From: Bacteroidia bacterium
GTDB taxonomy: Bacteria > Bacteroidota > Bacteroidia > Bacteroidales > Rikenellaceae
Reading direction: 5' to 3'
NCBI GenBank assembly: GCA_025999315.1
Contig: BNXD01000012.1
Coordinates: 1 to 34,420 of the forward strand
Length of the DNA stretch: 34,420 nucleotides
The notes beneath the pieces are model-generated. The model worked only from the letters and a program-made list of their open reading frames with translations. It was not told the DNA's origin and made no database searches. The number at the start of each line of letters is the position of its first letter. Position 1 is the first letter of the stretch. The translations under genes were made by a program, and so were the position numbers. Shown piece by piece: positions 7,716-16,794 of the stretch.

Positions 7716-8094
7716 CGTCGTCCTCCTGCTGCTGCGATTTATCGTTCTCAAACAAAATCCTGGAGAGCATCTTCACCGTCTGATTGATGATCAGGCGGCG
7801 ACGACAGGCAAAAACCACGATAGCAGAGATCATAAACGCCCCGCCCATTATGGCCACCGCCCAAAGATACGACCCGATCAGCTCGCCCAGACACCACGTG
7901 CCGGCGATCGCCAGGCACAACAGTGCAAAACTGGCCAGAATGACGATCACCAGCACTGCAAAGATGTTGTTGAACAGGGTCGAAAAATTATCCAACAGCC
8001 TGAGTTTCAACTTTTCAAGTTGCAACTGGCTGTACTGCGCGACATCGACCACAGTCTGTTCGACAAGGGTCATTTCGTTTGCCGTCTCCATCAT
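7708..8094 (-). CDS. Holin-superfamily-III-like membrane protein
   Basis: A 128-residue protein with an N-terminal amphipathic helix (to about 40), two transmembrane helices at roughly 41-65 and 72-96, then a charged tail ending in a Gln/Glu/Asp run. This arrangement fits the Phage_holin_3_6 family (actinobacterial phage holin superfamily III-like), whose chromosomal members in Bacteroidetes usually occur next to YtxH proteins and are not part of phages. No phage genes are nearby, so a general envelope role is more likely than lysis. The start overlaps the YtxH stop (ATGA at 8094-8091), and the gene overlaps the next by eight bases. Confidence 0.75.
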   Translation of the reverse strand: MMETANEMTLVEQTVVDVAQYSQLQLEKLKLRLLDNFSTLFNNIFAVLVIVILASFALLCLAIAGTWCLGELIGSYLWAVAIMGGAFMISAIVVFACRRRLIINQTVKMLSRILFENDKSQQQEDDDE

Positions 8095-8327
8095 GCACGC
8101 GCCTTGGTCGGGCGTCCGGCTCTGCGGCGGGACTTTGCCGTCTCCGTCGCCTTGTCGTAATCCTTATTCACTTCACCTATGGCTTCGACCAACTTGTCCC
8201 TCTCGTCCGAAATGAACTTGCCGATCTTGCGACGGGTCTTTTCGCCACTCTCCGGGGCCAGCAGCAGCGCAACAGCGCCTCCGGCTATCACCCCTGCAAA
8301 AAATGCAAATAACGATTGATTTTTCAT
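8091..8327 (-). CDS. YtxH-domain envelope protein
   Basis: A 78-residue protein: a glycine/alanine-rich transmembrane helix at 7-24 (FAFFAGVIAGGAVALLLAP) followed directly by the ES-GEKTRRKIGKFI signature of the YtxH family and a basic, helical tail. Members are linked with stress in Gram-positive bacteria, but no enzyme activity is known. It is the first gene of a three-gene operon with four- and eight-base overlaps, so the three products probably act together. Confidence 0.8.
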   Translation of the reverse strand: MKNQSLFAFFAGVIAGGAVALLLAPESGEKTRRKIGKFISDERDKLVEAIGEVNKDYDKATETAKSRRRAGRPTKARA

Positions 8328-8443
8328 GCCGATAGATTTATTGAAAATTACTTATGAAAAGCGAATTTACAAATAAAATGCGAGCAAATAACATTCCAAA
8401 GCGTTATATTTGGCGACGGGACAAAAACGGATGAGGTAAAGAG

Positions 8444-9094
8444 ATGAAAAAACGCCTTGTGATTTTCGATCTCGACGGCACGCTGGTCGATACGATCGAC
8501 GATCTGGCCTTGAGCGCCAACCATGCGCTGGGGACGGAAGGGTATCCGACGCATGAGCTGGCGCGGTATCGAGCGATGGTGGGCGGAGGTATTCGCAAAC
8601 TGATCGAACGCGCGCTGCCCGAACAGGCTCGCTGCGAGGCGAGCATCGAGCGCGTACGCAGGGAGATGGTGGCCTGGTACGATCATCACGACACCGTGCA
8701 CAGCCGTCCCTATCCGGGCATAAGCGAGTTGCTCGTCGATCTGGCTGAGCGCGGGGTGGCGATGGCTGTGGCATCGAACAAATATAACGCTGCCACGCGC
8801 CGGATAGTGGCGCATTTTTTTCCCGACGTGGCGTTTGTGGCGGTGTTTGGCCAGCGCAAAAACGTGAAGCTGAAACCCGATCCGATGGTGGTGCGCCACG
8901 TCCTGAAGGCGGCCAAAATCGGAGCCGGGGAGACGCTCTTTGTGGGAGATTCGGTGATCGACGTTGAGACGGCGCGGGCGGCAGGGGTCGAGTCGGTGGC
9001 GGTGAGTTGGGGTTTCTGTCCGCGCGCTGAGCTCGAGGCGGCCCGGCCCGACCATATCGTCGACCATGCGCAACAGATCGTGCGGTTGGTTTAG
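8444..9094 (+). CDS. gph: HAD-family phosphatase, phosphoglycolate phosphatase-like
   Basis: A 216-residue HAD hydrolase. Motif I FDLDGTLVDT at residues 7-16 contains the nucleophile Asp and the acid/base Asp; motif II is AVASNK near 106-111; Lys in VKLKPDP near 144-150 is motif III; GDSVIDVETARAAG near 167-180 is motif IV. The helical cap lies between motifs I and II. This layout fits Gph, which removes phosphate from 2-phosphoglycolate formed in DNA repair, though related enzymes act on other sugar phosphates, so the substrate is inferred. It is a single gene; the gene to its right is convergent. Confidence 0.85.
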   Translation: MKKRLVIFDLDGTLVDTIDDLALSANHALGTEGYPTHELARYRAMVGGGIRKLIERALPEQARCEASIERVRREMVAWYDHHDTVHSRPYPGISELLVDLAERGVAMAVASNKYNAATRRIVAHFFPDVAFVAVFGQRKNVKLKPDPMVVRHVLKAAKIGAGETLFVGDSVIDVETARAAGVESVAVSWGFCPRAELEAARPDHIVDHAQQIVRLV

Positions 9095-9132
9095 AGTAGT
9101 GTTAACACACCCAATGGTGGGGTGGGGCTTTT

Positions 9133-10788
9133 TCAGGCCAGCATCAGTATCATGAGCTGGGCGCACAGCACCCTCAGGAACATGGTCAGCGGATAGACCG
9201 TGGCGTAGCCGACGGCCGGAATGTCGTTGCCCGCCATGTCGTTGGAATATGCCAGCGCCGGAGGGTCGGTCATCGAACCGGCCAGCAGGCCGCTGAGTGT
9301 GAAGTAGTTCAGCTTGCAAAACCTGCGTCCGATCACTCCCACCACAAGCAGGGGGACGAGCGTTATCATCGCTCCGTAGCCGATCCATTTGTAGCCGCCG
9401 TCGGCGATCGTGCCGATGAACGTTTCGCCGGCTCCGAGCCCGACACATGCCAGAAACAGGGCGATGCCCACCTCGCGCAGCATCAGGTTGGCGCTTGCGG
9501 TTGTGTGGGTAACCAGTTTGTATTTGGGCCCGAAACGGCTGATCAGTATGGCCACGATCAGCGGTCCGCCTGCCAGACCCAGCTTGACGGGTTGGGGTAT
9601 GCCGGGAAAGATGAACGGGATGCTGCCCAGGATGACGCCCAGCGCGATGCCGACGAAGATGTGAAAGATGTTGGGGTGATCGAGTTTTCTGAGCGAGTTG
9701 CCCAGCGTCTTGCCGACCGCCGCGATCGACTGCTGGGTGCCGACCACCGTTACGCGGTCGCCCATCTGCAACTGAAGCCCCGACCAGGCCACCAGGTCGA
9801 TGCCCGAACGGTTGACCCGCGTGATGCTCGCCCCGAAGCTGCGCATGCGCAGCTGAGAGATGGTTTTGCCGTTGAGCTCGGGTTTGGTGATCAGGATGTG
9901 GCGCGAGAGAAACCTGTCGGTGAGCTGCTCCCACTGTACGTCGATCTTCTCGCCGATAAATGCGGCGATGACCGGGATGGCCGCCTGCGAGGTGATCACC
10001 AGCACCTGGTCGCCGGTGTGCAGGACCGTCTCGGCGTTGACCATCTTGACCGTGCCGTCGGTCATGCGCATGCGCGAGATGACAAAGTTGCGTCCTATCA
10101 GGTCGCGAATCTCACCCACCTTCATGCCGTCGAGCGAAGGGTTGGTTACCCTGAGCGACAGCTTGCGGGCGGTCGATTCCCGCACATCGTTCGAGGCCAT
10201 GGCCTGTCGCTCTTCCTCTCGCAGGTTTATGCCGAAAACATAACGCAGCACGAGGATCGTCCCGATGATGCCCACCACGGCCAAAGGGTAGGCGATGGCG
10301 TATCCGGTGGCTATGTCGGGGTCGCTGATCCCCGTGATGTCCATATTGGCCTGTTGCGCCGCGCCAAGGCCCGGGGTGTTGGTCACAGCGCCCGACATGA
10401 TGCCCACCATTGTGGGCAGGGGGATGCCGGTCGACAGATGTATGACCAGGGTGGTCGCCACGCCGAGCAGAACGACCGTCGTGGCCAGCAGATTGAGCCT
10501 GACGCCCCCTTTCCTGAACGAGGAGAAGAAACCCGGCCCCACCTGCAGCCCGATCGAGTAGACAAACAGTATCAACCCGAACTCCTTGAAAATATGCAGT
10601 ATATGGTCTTCGACCCGCATCCCGAAATGGGCCATGGCAATGCCGACAAACAATATCCACGTTACCCCCAGCGAGATGCCGCGGAATTTGATCTTGCCCA
10701 ACGCGACGCCCGCGGCGATCGCCATGGCGAGAATCAAAATCGAGTGCGCCACCCCGCCCCCCAACAAAAGCTCTTTGAACCAACTCAT
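9133..10788 (-). CDS. AspT/YidE-family transporter with two RCK_C domains
   Basis: A 551-residue membrane protein. Two blocks of about five helices with the duplicated AspT/YidE/YbjL repeat (GLQVGPGFFSSFRKGG in the first, GLGAGETFIG in the second) flank a central cytosolic part with two RCK_C (TrkA-C) domains at about residues 190-370, visible as LRVTNPSLDGMKVGEI and LITKPELNGKTISQL. AspT is an aspartate/alanine antiporter, while the substrate of YidE-like proteins is not established, so I do not name one. The start MSWFKELL was chosen because a -7 box lies 23 bp ahead; an upstream in-frame ATG at 10854 would place that promoter inside the gene. Confidence 0.88.
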   Translation of the reverse strand: MSWFKELLLGGGVAHSILILAMAIAAGVALGKIKFRGISLGVTWILFVGIAMAHFGMRVEDHILHIFKEFGLILFVYSIGLQVGPGFFSSFRKGGVRLNLLATTVVLLGVATTLVIHLSTGIPLPTMVGIMSGAVTNTPGLGAAQQANMDITGISDPDIATGYAIAYPLAVVGIIGTILVLRYVFGINLREEERQAMASNDVRESTARKLSLRVTNPSLDGMKVGEIRDLIGRNFVISRMRMTDGTVKMVNAETVLHTGDQVLVITSQAAIPVIAAFIGEKIDVQWEQLTDRFLSRHILITKPELNGKTISQLRMRSFGASITRVNRSGIDLVAWSGLQLQMGDRVTVVGTQQSIAAVGKTLGNSLRKLDHPNIFHIFVGIALGVILGSIPFIFPGIPQPVKLGLAGGPLIVAILISRFGPKYKLVTHTTASANLMLREVGIALFLACVGLGAGETFIGTIADGGYKWIGYGAMITLVPLLVVGVIGRRFCKLNYFTLSGLLAGSMTDPPALAYSNDMAGNDIPAVGYATVYPLTMFLRVLCAQLMILMLA

Positions 10789-10810
10789 ATCCCGATCGAT
10801 CAATCGAGTG

Positions 10811-10818
10811 CAAAGGTA
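10811..10818 (-). promoter_or_regulatory. -7 box of the AspT-like transporter promoter
   Basis: TACCTTTG on the minus strand fits TAnnTTTG and lies 23 bp before the ATG; TTTC is found at the place expected for the -33 TTTG. Confidence 0.55.
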
Positions 10819-10923
10819 GGTTATTTGCAGATAATCTGAAAATAAATAACACACGCTTTCGCACCCTCAGCAATATGTTGATAACTTCTGCGGGGAAAGG
10901 TCGCCGGGGCTGAAAATTTTGGA

Positions 10924-10931
10924 TACATTTG
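10924..10931 (+). promoter_or_regulatory. -7 box of the nrdD promoter
   Basis: TACATTTG fits TAnnTTTG and lies 65 bp before the nrdD ATG at 10997. It supports that start over an in-frame ATG at 10919, which would lie upstream of the transcript start. Confidence 0.5.
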
Positions 10932-10996
10932 ACCTGCGAACCCGGGGAAAGGTCCGGTTTTTGCGATATTCCCATAGAAATAAAAGCAACGCTGTC

Positions 10997-13087
10997 ATGG
11001 AGACATTCATCATCAAACGCGACGGGAAACGAGAACCTTTCTCGATCGAAAAGATACAGAGCGCCATCGCCAAAGCCTTCCTCTCGGTGGGCAGTTTCGC
11101 CACGCAGGATGTGATCACCAACATCCTCAGCCGGGTGAGCATAGCCGGCGAAACCACCGTCGAGGAGATTCAGAACCAGGTAGAGATGGCGCTGATGGCC
11201 GAGAGATATTACGCCGTGGCCAAGGCCTACATGCTCTATCGCCAGAAACACACCGAGGATCGCGAGGTGAGGGACAAGCTCAACTTTCTGATGGAGTATT
11301 GCGACGCCCAGAACGCCGCCACCGGCAGCAAGTACGACGCCAACGCCAATGTCGAGAACAAAAACCTGGCTACGCTGATGGGCGAGCTGCCCAAATCGAA
11401 CTTCATCCGCCTGAACCGCCGACTTCTCACGGACCGCATCAAGGAGATGTACGGCAAGGAGGTGTCTGACAGGTATATCGAGTTGCTCAACGACCATTTC
11501 ATCTACAAGAACGACGAGACGAGCCTTGCCAACTACTGCGCCAGCATCACGATGTACCCGTGGCTGATCGGGGGGACGATCTCAATTGGCGGCAACTCGA
11601 AGGCGCCGACCAATCTCAAATCGTTCTGCGGCGGCTTCACCAACATGGTCTTCATGGTGTCGAGCATGCTCAGCGGCGCCTGCGCGACGCCCGAGTTTCT
11701 GATGTACATGAACTATTTCGTCGGGCTGGAATACGGGCAGGACTACTATAAAAGTTCGGACAAAGTGGTCGACCTGTCGCTCAAACAGCGCACGCTCGAC
11801 AAGGTGATCACCGACTGTTTCGAGCAGATCGTCTACACGATCAACCAGCCCACCGGGGCGCGTAACTTCCAGGCCGTGTTCTGGAACATATCCTACTACG
11901 ACCGTTACTATTTCGAGAGCCTGTTCGGCGAGTTCTTCTTTCCCGACGGCAGCCGCCCCCACTGGGAGTCGCTCAGCTGGCTCCAGCGGCGTTTCATGAA
12001 GTGGTTCAACGCCGAGCGCACCCGGACGATACTCACTTTTCCGGTCGAGACGATGGCCCTGCTGACCGAGAACGGCCAGCCCAAGGACAAAGAGTACGGC
12101 GAGCTGACGGCCGAGATGTATGCCGAGGGACACTCGTTCTTCACCTACATGAGCGACAACGCCGACTCGCTGAGCAGTTGCTGCCGCCTGCGCAACGAGA
12201 TCACCGACAACGGGTTCAGCTACACACTGGGCGCGGGCGGCGTGTCGACAGGCTCCAAAAGCGTGCTGACGATCAACATCAACCGCTGCATACAACACGC
12301 CGCCCGCAAGGGCATTCACTATCAGTTTTTCCTCGAGGAGGTGGTCGATCTGGTCCACAAGGTGCAGCTGGCCTACAACGAGAACCTCAAATACATGCAC
12401 GGCAAGGGTATGCTGCCGCTGTTCGATGCCGGTTACATCAACATGGGACGTCAGTATCTGACCATAGGCGTCAACGGTCTGGTCGAGGCGGCGGAGTTTC
12501 TGGGCATCAAGATCACCGACAACCCCGATTACGAGCGTTTCACGCAGGAGATGCTCGGCACCGTCGAGCGTTACAACAAAAAGTACCGCGCCGAGGGGGT
12601 GATGTTCAACTGCGAGATGATTCCGGCCGAGAATGTCGGGGTCAAACACGCCAAATGGGACCGGCAGGCGGGCTACAAAGTCCCCCGCGACTGTTACAAC
12701 AGCTACTTCTACGTGGTCGAAGACCGGTCGCTAAATGTGGTGGACAAGTTCCGCCTGCACGGACGCCGCTATATCGAGCATCTGACCGGCGGCTCGGCCC
12801 TGCATCTCAATCTGGAGGAACACCTGAGCCGCGAACAGTATCGCCACCTGCTGAACGTGGCCACGCAGGAGGGATGCAACTACTTTACCTTCAACATCCC
12901 CAACACGGTGTGCAACGCCTGCGGCCATATCGACAAGCGCAACCTGCGCGCCTGCCCCGAGTGCGGCAGCGACAATGTCGACTATCTGACGCGCATCATC
13001 GGTTACATGAAGCGAGTGAGCAACTTCTCGCAGCCGCGCCAGCAGGAGGCCGCCCGCCGCCACTACGCCCCGGCGGAGCAGCCCTGA
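10997..13087 (+). CDS. nrdD: Anaerobic ribonucleoside-triphosphate reductase
   Basis: A 696-residue class III ribonucleotide reductase, the glycyl-radical enzyme that makes dNTPs without oxygen. An ATP-cone starts the protein (IIKRDGKREPFSIEKIQSAI, about residues 4-23). The catalytic barrel holds the conserved SSCCRLRNE (Cys395-Cys396). Near the end, a zinc site is formed by Cys639, Cys642, Cys653 and Cys656, and the radical glycine is Gly669 in TRIIGYM. The cone suggests allosteric control by ATP/dATP. The activase gene nrdG follows in the same direction after 153 bp. I start it at METFII, where the family normally begins. Confidence 0.96.
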   Translation: METFIIKRDGKREPFSIEKIQSAIAKAFLSVGSFATQDVITNILSRVSIAGETTVEEIQNQVEMALMAERYYAVAKAYMLYRQKHTEDREVRDKLNFLMEYCDAQNAATGSKYDANANVENKNLATLMGELPKSNFIRLNRRLLTDRIKEMYGKEVSDRYIELLNDHFIYKNDETSLANYCASITMYPWLIGGTISIGGNSKAPTNLKSFCGGFTNMVFMVSSMLSGACATPEFLMYMNYFVGLEYGQDYYKSSDKVVDLSLKQRTLDKVITDCFEQIVYTINQPTGARNFQAVFWNISYYDRYYFESLFGEFFFPDGSRPHWESLSWLQRRFMKWFNAERTRTILTFPVETMALLTENGQPKDKEYGELTAEMYAEGHSFFTYMSDNADSLSSCCRLRNEITDNGFSYTLGAGGVSTGSKSVLTININRCIQHAARKGIHYQFFLEEVVDLVHKVQLAYNENLKYMHGKGMLPLFDAGYINMGRQYLTIGVNGLVEAAEFLGIKITDNPDYERFTQEMLGTVERYNKKYRAEGVMFNCEMIPAENVGVKHAKWDRQAGYKVPRDCYNSYFYVVEDRSLNVVDKFRLHGRRYIEHLTGGSALHLNLEEHLSREQYRHLLNVATQEGCNYFTFNIPNTVCNACGHIDKRNLRACPECGSDNVDYLTRIIGYMKRVSNFSQPRQQEAARRHYAPAEQP

Positions 13088-13240
13088 TAACGGGTTTCCG
13101 AACCGGAGACAGTGCGTGCGGAAGGCGCCAAACACCTCATCTCAGGCTCGAAACATCCCTTAAGCAAGCTCTGATCATCGGTAAGATCGGAGGTCCGACC
13201 GGCTTTTATCACAAATGACGACAGTTTCCCCCCATTTTTT

Positions 13241-13717
13241 ATGTCCATGCTCCGGTTGGCCGACTATGATATTGTCTTTCAGGAGGTGCCCGGAGAGGTT
13301 TCCCTTGCCCTGAATATCTCGGGCTGCCCCAATCGTTGTCCCGGTTGCCACAGTCCCCATTTGCAGAGGCAGGTGGGCGAGCCTCTCGACGAGGCGACGC
13401 TCGGCGGGCTTGTCGACCGCTATGGCGGCGCGGTAACGTGCGTATGCTTTATGGGGGGAGATGCCGCACCGGCCGAGGTGGCCCGTCTGGCTGCTTTCGT
13501 GCGCGAGACAACCTCGCAAAGGCTCAAAACGGCGTGGTATTCGGGCCGGGACCGGCTGCCCGATGGGTTTGCCCTTTCGTGGTTCGATCATGTCAAATTG
13601 GGCCCGTTTATCGCCGCCCTCGGAGGCCTCGACAGTCCGACCACCAACCAGCGTTTCTACCGGGCGACCGACGACGGCCTTGTCGACATCACGGAGCTGT
13701 TTCGTCGAGGAAAATAG
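13241..13717 (+). CDS. nrdG: Anaerobic ribonucleotide reductase activating protein
   Basis: A 158-residue radical SAM protein. The cluster motif CPNRCPGC (Cys29, Cys33, Cys36) has the CxxxCxxC spacing and is followed by the S-adenosylmethionine-binding CFMGGDAAPAE stretch. It uses a [4Fe-4S] cluster and S-adenosylmethionine to make the glycyl radical on NrdD, encoded directly upstream. Length fits the family. An internal ATG two codons on is an equally possible start. Confidence 0.94.
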   Translation: MSMLRLADYDIVFQEVPGEVSLALNISGCPNRCPGCHSPHLQRQVGEPLDEATLGGLVDRYGGAVTCVCFMGGDAAPAEVARLAAFVRETTSQRLKTAWYSGRDRLPDGFALSWFDHVKLGPFIAALGGLDSPTTNQRFYRATDDGLVDITELFRRGK

Positions 13718-13961
13718 CATTTTTGTGTGGTTCTTCTGCCATGGTATTGAAAACGGAGGAACCTCATTTAGCAGGTTTATTATTGCGCCTCGAAGAGGCC
13801 GAAAAACATGCAACGACTTGCCATTCTCTTAAATCTGGCCGTTGTCTAAGGTCTGCCGAAGGCGGCTATGCTCGGGATGCCACACTTTTTGACCAAATTC
13901 GATTAAAATAATCGAACCTTAGATAAATGCACAACGTGTACGAACCGTTTGGATTCACACG

Positions 13962-15830
13962 CTACCTCTCCATTATCTTTCTGAAAATCCCTTCGGCGTC
14001 GTAGCCGCACAGACGGTGCAGCTGGGCGGGGGTGCCGTGTTCGATGAAGGCGTCGGGGATGCCCAGTTTCTCCACGCGGCAGCCGTAGCCGTGGCGCATC
14101 ATGAAATCGGCCACCGCGCCGCCCACTCCCCCTATGACAACGCCGTCCTCGACGGTGATGACCCGGTCGAATTCTCGTCCCACCCGGTGCAGCATCTGTT
14201 CGTCGAGAGGTTTGGCGTAGATCAGGTCTATGTGGGCCGCCGAGACCCCCTCTTCGGCGGCGCGGGCGATGGCCTCCGCCGCGAAGTTACCCACATGGCC
14301 CAGCGTCAGTACCGCCACATGTTCGCCCTCGCGCAGGAGCTCCGCCCGGCCCACGGCGAGCGTCTCCAGCGGCGCATCGACGCCTTCGCCGGGCCCCTTG
14401 CCGCGCGGATAACGGATCACAAAGGGGCTCTGCTGCTCCAGTGCGGTGTACATCAGCCGTCGCAGCTGTCCTTCGTTGCGCGGGGCGGCGATGACCAGGT
14501 TGGGTATGGGCATGAAAAAGGCGATGTCGAAGGCCCCCTGGTGGGTGGCGCCGTCCTCGCCGACGATCCCCGCCCGGTCGAGGCAGAAGATCACCCCGAG
14601 GTTCTGCAGCGCCACGTCGTGGATCACATTGTCGTAGGCGCGCTGCATGAACGACGAGTAGATGTTGCAGAACGGCCTGAAGCCCATCGTGGCCAGCCCG
14701 GCCGAGAAGGTTACGGCGTGGCCCTCGGCGATGCCCACGTCGAAGCACCGCCGGGGCATGCGTTCCATCATTATGCTGAGCGAGCAACCGGTGGGCATGG
14801 CGGGGGTGATGCCCACCACGCGGGGGTCCGTCCCGGCCAGAGCGGTGATCGTCTCCCCGAAGACATCCTGATAGCGCATGGCATGACCGCCCGACGACGG
14901 GCCGGCGATCTCGCCAGTCTCGGGGTTGAACTTGCCCGGTGCGTGCCACAGCGACTGGTTCTGCTCGGCCGGGAGGTAGCCTTTGCCCTTGACGGTCAGT
15001 ATATGCAGCAGCTTGGGGCCCGGGATGCTCTTCAGATCGCCCAGCACGCGGCACAGCGCCTTGACGTCGTGGCCGTCCACCGGGCCGAAATAGCGAAAGC
15101 CGATGCTCTCGAACAGGTTGCTCTGCGGCACGAGGTTCCACTTGATGGCGTTGCCGGTTTTGCGGATGGCGCTGCGCAGCCCGGGAACCTTGTCGAGCAT
15201 ATTCCACACGCGGACCTTCAGGCGGTTATATTTGTCCGAGGTGGTGAGCGAGAGCAGGTAGTCCTTCATCGCCCCGGCGTTGCGGTCGATCGATATGCGG
15301 TTGTCGTTGAGGATCACCAGCAGGTCGCTGCCCGACGCTCCGGCGTTGTTGAGCCCCTCGAAGGCCAACCCTCCCGTCAGAGCTCCGTCGCCGATGACCG
15401 CCACCACATGGCGTCGTTCTCCCAGCAGCTCACATGCCTCGGCAATGCCCAGCGCCGCCGAGATCGACACCGAGGCGTGTCCCGCGCCGAAGGCGTCGTA
15501 GGGACTCTCGGCCATCCTGGGGAAGCCGCTGATGCCTCCCAGCAGGCGGTTGGTGGCAAACAGATCGCGTCGCGAGGTGATGATCTTGTGGGCATAGGCC
15601 TGATGGCCCACATCCCAGACGATCTTGTCGTCGGGGGTGTTGAAAACGTAGTGCAGCGCGGCCGAAAGTTCGACTGCGCCCAGGCTCGCCCCCAGATGGC
15701 CCGGATTGCGGGCCAGAGAGTCGATAATAAAACGGCGAAGCTCGCGGCAGTAGACGGTCAACTCGTCGGTGGTGAGCCGGCGCAGATCGGCGGGCGAATC
15801 TACCCGGTCGAGAAGGTTGTATTCGGACAT
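13962..15830 (-). CDS. dxs: 1-deoxy-D-xylulose-5-phosphate synthase
   Basis: A 622-residue thiamine-diphosphate enzyme that joins pyruvate and glyceraldehyde 3-phosphate, the first step of the MEP route to isoprenoids and also a source for thiamine and pyridoxal. Visible are GHLGASLGAVELSAALHYVF with the catalytic His near 50, the ThDP/Mg motif GDGALTGGLAFEGLNNAG with NDN after it (about 150-180), and DRAGIVGEDGATHQG in the central domain, followed by the C-terminal transketolase domain. The start MSEYNLLDRV was chosen because it agrees with the family and lies 22 bp after a -7 box; the frame is open for 56 more codons upstream. Confidence 0.96.
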   Translation of the reverse strand: MSEYNLLDRVDSPADLRRLTTDELTVYCRELRRFIIDSLARNPGHLGASLGAVELSAALHYVFNTPDDKIVWDVGHQAYAHKIITSRRDLFATNRLLGGISGFPRMAESPYDAFGAGHASVSISAALGIAEACELLGERRHVVAVIGDGALTGGLAFEGLNNAGASGSDLLVILNDNRISIDRNAGAMKDYLLSLTTSDKYNRLKVRVWNMLDKVPGLRSAIRKTGNAIKWNLVPQSNLFESIGFRYFGPVDGHDVKALCRVLGDLKSIPGPKLLHILTVKGKGYLPAEQNQSLWHAPGKFNPETGEIAGPSSGGHAMRYQDVFGETITALAGTDPRVVGITPAMPTGCSLSIMMERMPRRCFDVGIAEGHAVTFSAGLATMGFRPFCNIYSSFMQRAYDNVIHDVALQNLGVIFCLDRAGIVGEDGATHQGAFDIAFFMPIPNLVIAAPRNEGQLRRLMYTALEQQSPFVIRYPRGKGPGEGVDAPLETLAVGRAELLREGEHVAVLTLGHVGNFAAEAIARAAEEGVSAAHIDLIYAKPLDEQMLHRVGREFDRVITVEDGVVIGGVGGAVADFMMRHGYGCRVEKLGIPDAFIEHGTPAQLHRLCGYDAEGIFRKIMER

Positions 15831-15851
15831 CTTAAAGATTGAAATCTCGAA

Positions 15852-15859
15852 CAAAGGTA
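15852..15859 (-). promoter_or_regulatory. -7 box of the dxs promoter
   Basis: TACCTTTG on the minus strand fits TAnnTTTG, 22 bp ahead of the dxs ATG. The -33 element is not obvious. Confidence 0.5.
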
Positions 15860-15912
15860 CGGAATTTGTGAAAAAATACATATCTTCGTGGGTGTAATTA
15901 AACCACATCCAT

Positions 15913-16785
15913 ATGAAACGTATATTTGTGGCGCTTTTGGCCGTTTCGGTGTGCGCCTGCGTATCGACCAAAAAATACAACACACTGCGCGGCGACAAGA
16001 TATTTGTCGACGATCAGCTCTCGCTGGCCAACGACCGCATAGCGCAGCTCTCCTCTCGGAACGCCCTTCTGGGCGAGCAGAACGACTCGCTGGGTCGGCT
16101 GCTGGCGCAGGCAAGAGGCAGTTACGACTCGCTTTCGACGGCCCATGCCGCCCTTGGCGAGCGTTACGGCAGGCTGCTCGCGGATGGTTCGGCCGAGACG
16201 GCCCGCATGATGCGTCAGATCGAAGCCAGCCAGGCCGAGCTCGACGCCCGTTCGCGTCGCATCGAGGAGCTCAACCAGGCCCTCGCCGCCCGCGAGAAGG
16301 TGATCGAAGACATTCGCCGCAAGGTGTCGGACGCTCTGGTCGGGTTCGAGAACAAGGGGCTCACCATCTCCACCCGCGGCGGTCAGGTCTATGTCTCGAT
16401 GGAGGACAAACTGCTCTTCAAGTCGGGCAGTTACGCCATCGATCCGGGCGGCGCCCAGGCCGTACGCGATCTGTCGAACGTGCTGGCCACCAATCCCGAC
16501 ATCAACGTGCTGGTCGAGGGCCATACCGACAACGTCCCCTACAAGGGCAGCGGCGAGTTGAAGGACAATCTCGACCTTAGCGCCAAACGCGCCACCACGG
16601 TCATGCGTCTGTTGCTCGAGAACAGGGGCATCGCCCCCGAGCGTATCACGGCCGCCGGCCGCGGCGAATGGCTGCCTATCGACACCTCGAACACTTCCGA
16701 GGGTCGCGCCAAAAACCGCCGCACCGAGATAATCCTCACCCCAAAGTTCGACGAACTGATGCAGATCATGACGGAAAAACAATAG
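15913..16785 (+). CDS. OmpA-family lipoprotein with a coiled coil
   Basis: A 290-residue outer-membrane-type lipoprotein: signal peptide MKRIFVALLAVSVCAC with the likely lipidated Cys16, a long coiled coil from about 25 to 140 with regular leucines, and an OmpA C-terminal domain at about 165-285. That domain carries NVLVEGHTDNVPY (198-210) and GRGEWLPIDTSNTSEGRAKNRR-type residues, including the Asp and Arg that bind diaminopimelate in peptidoglycan. It probably ties the outer membrane to the cell wall. It is divergent from dxs, with 82 bp between the start codons, and pyrH follows after nine bases, so the three plus-strand genes may be co-transcribed. Confidence 0.88.
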   Translation: MKRIFVALLAVSVCACVSTKKYNTLRGDKIFVDDQLSLANDRIAQLSSRNALLGEQNDSLGRLLAQARGSYDSLSTAHAALGERYGRLLADGSAETARMMRQIEASQAELDARSRRIEELNQALAAREKVIEDIRRKVSDALVGFENKGLTISTRGGQVYVSMEDKLLFKSGSYAIDPGGAQAVRDLSNVLATNPDINVLVEGHTDNVPYKGSGELKDNLDLSAKRATTVMRLLLENRGIAPERITAAGRGEWLPIDTSNTSEGRAKNRRTEIILTPKFDELMQIMTEKQ

Positions 16786-16794
16786 TAAAAGAGG

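Noticed and set aside
7708..8094. Holin-like gene as a sign of a prophage
   Set aside because: No other phage gene in the window, and the YtxH neighbour fits a normal chromosomal operon.
9099..9108. Palindrome GTGTTAACAC between two convergent genes
   Set aside because: Only ten bases, no repeat elsewhere noticed, no T run; likely chance.
13718..13961. Possible small gene between nrdG and dxs
   Set aside because: Short open frames only, continuing nrdG antisense or alternate frames; no start with ribosome site and no domain.
14016..15842. Long open frame on the plus strand (608 codons)
   Set aside because: Antisense to dxs; rich in His, Arg, Gly and Ala, as expected from the opposite strand of GC-rich coding sequence.
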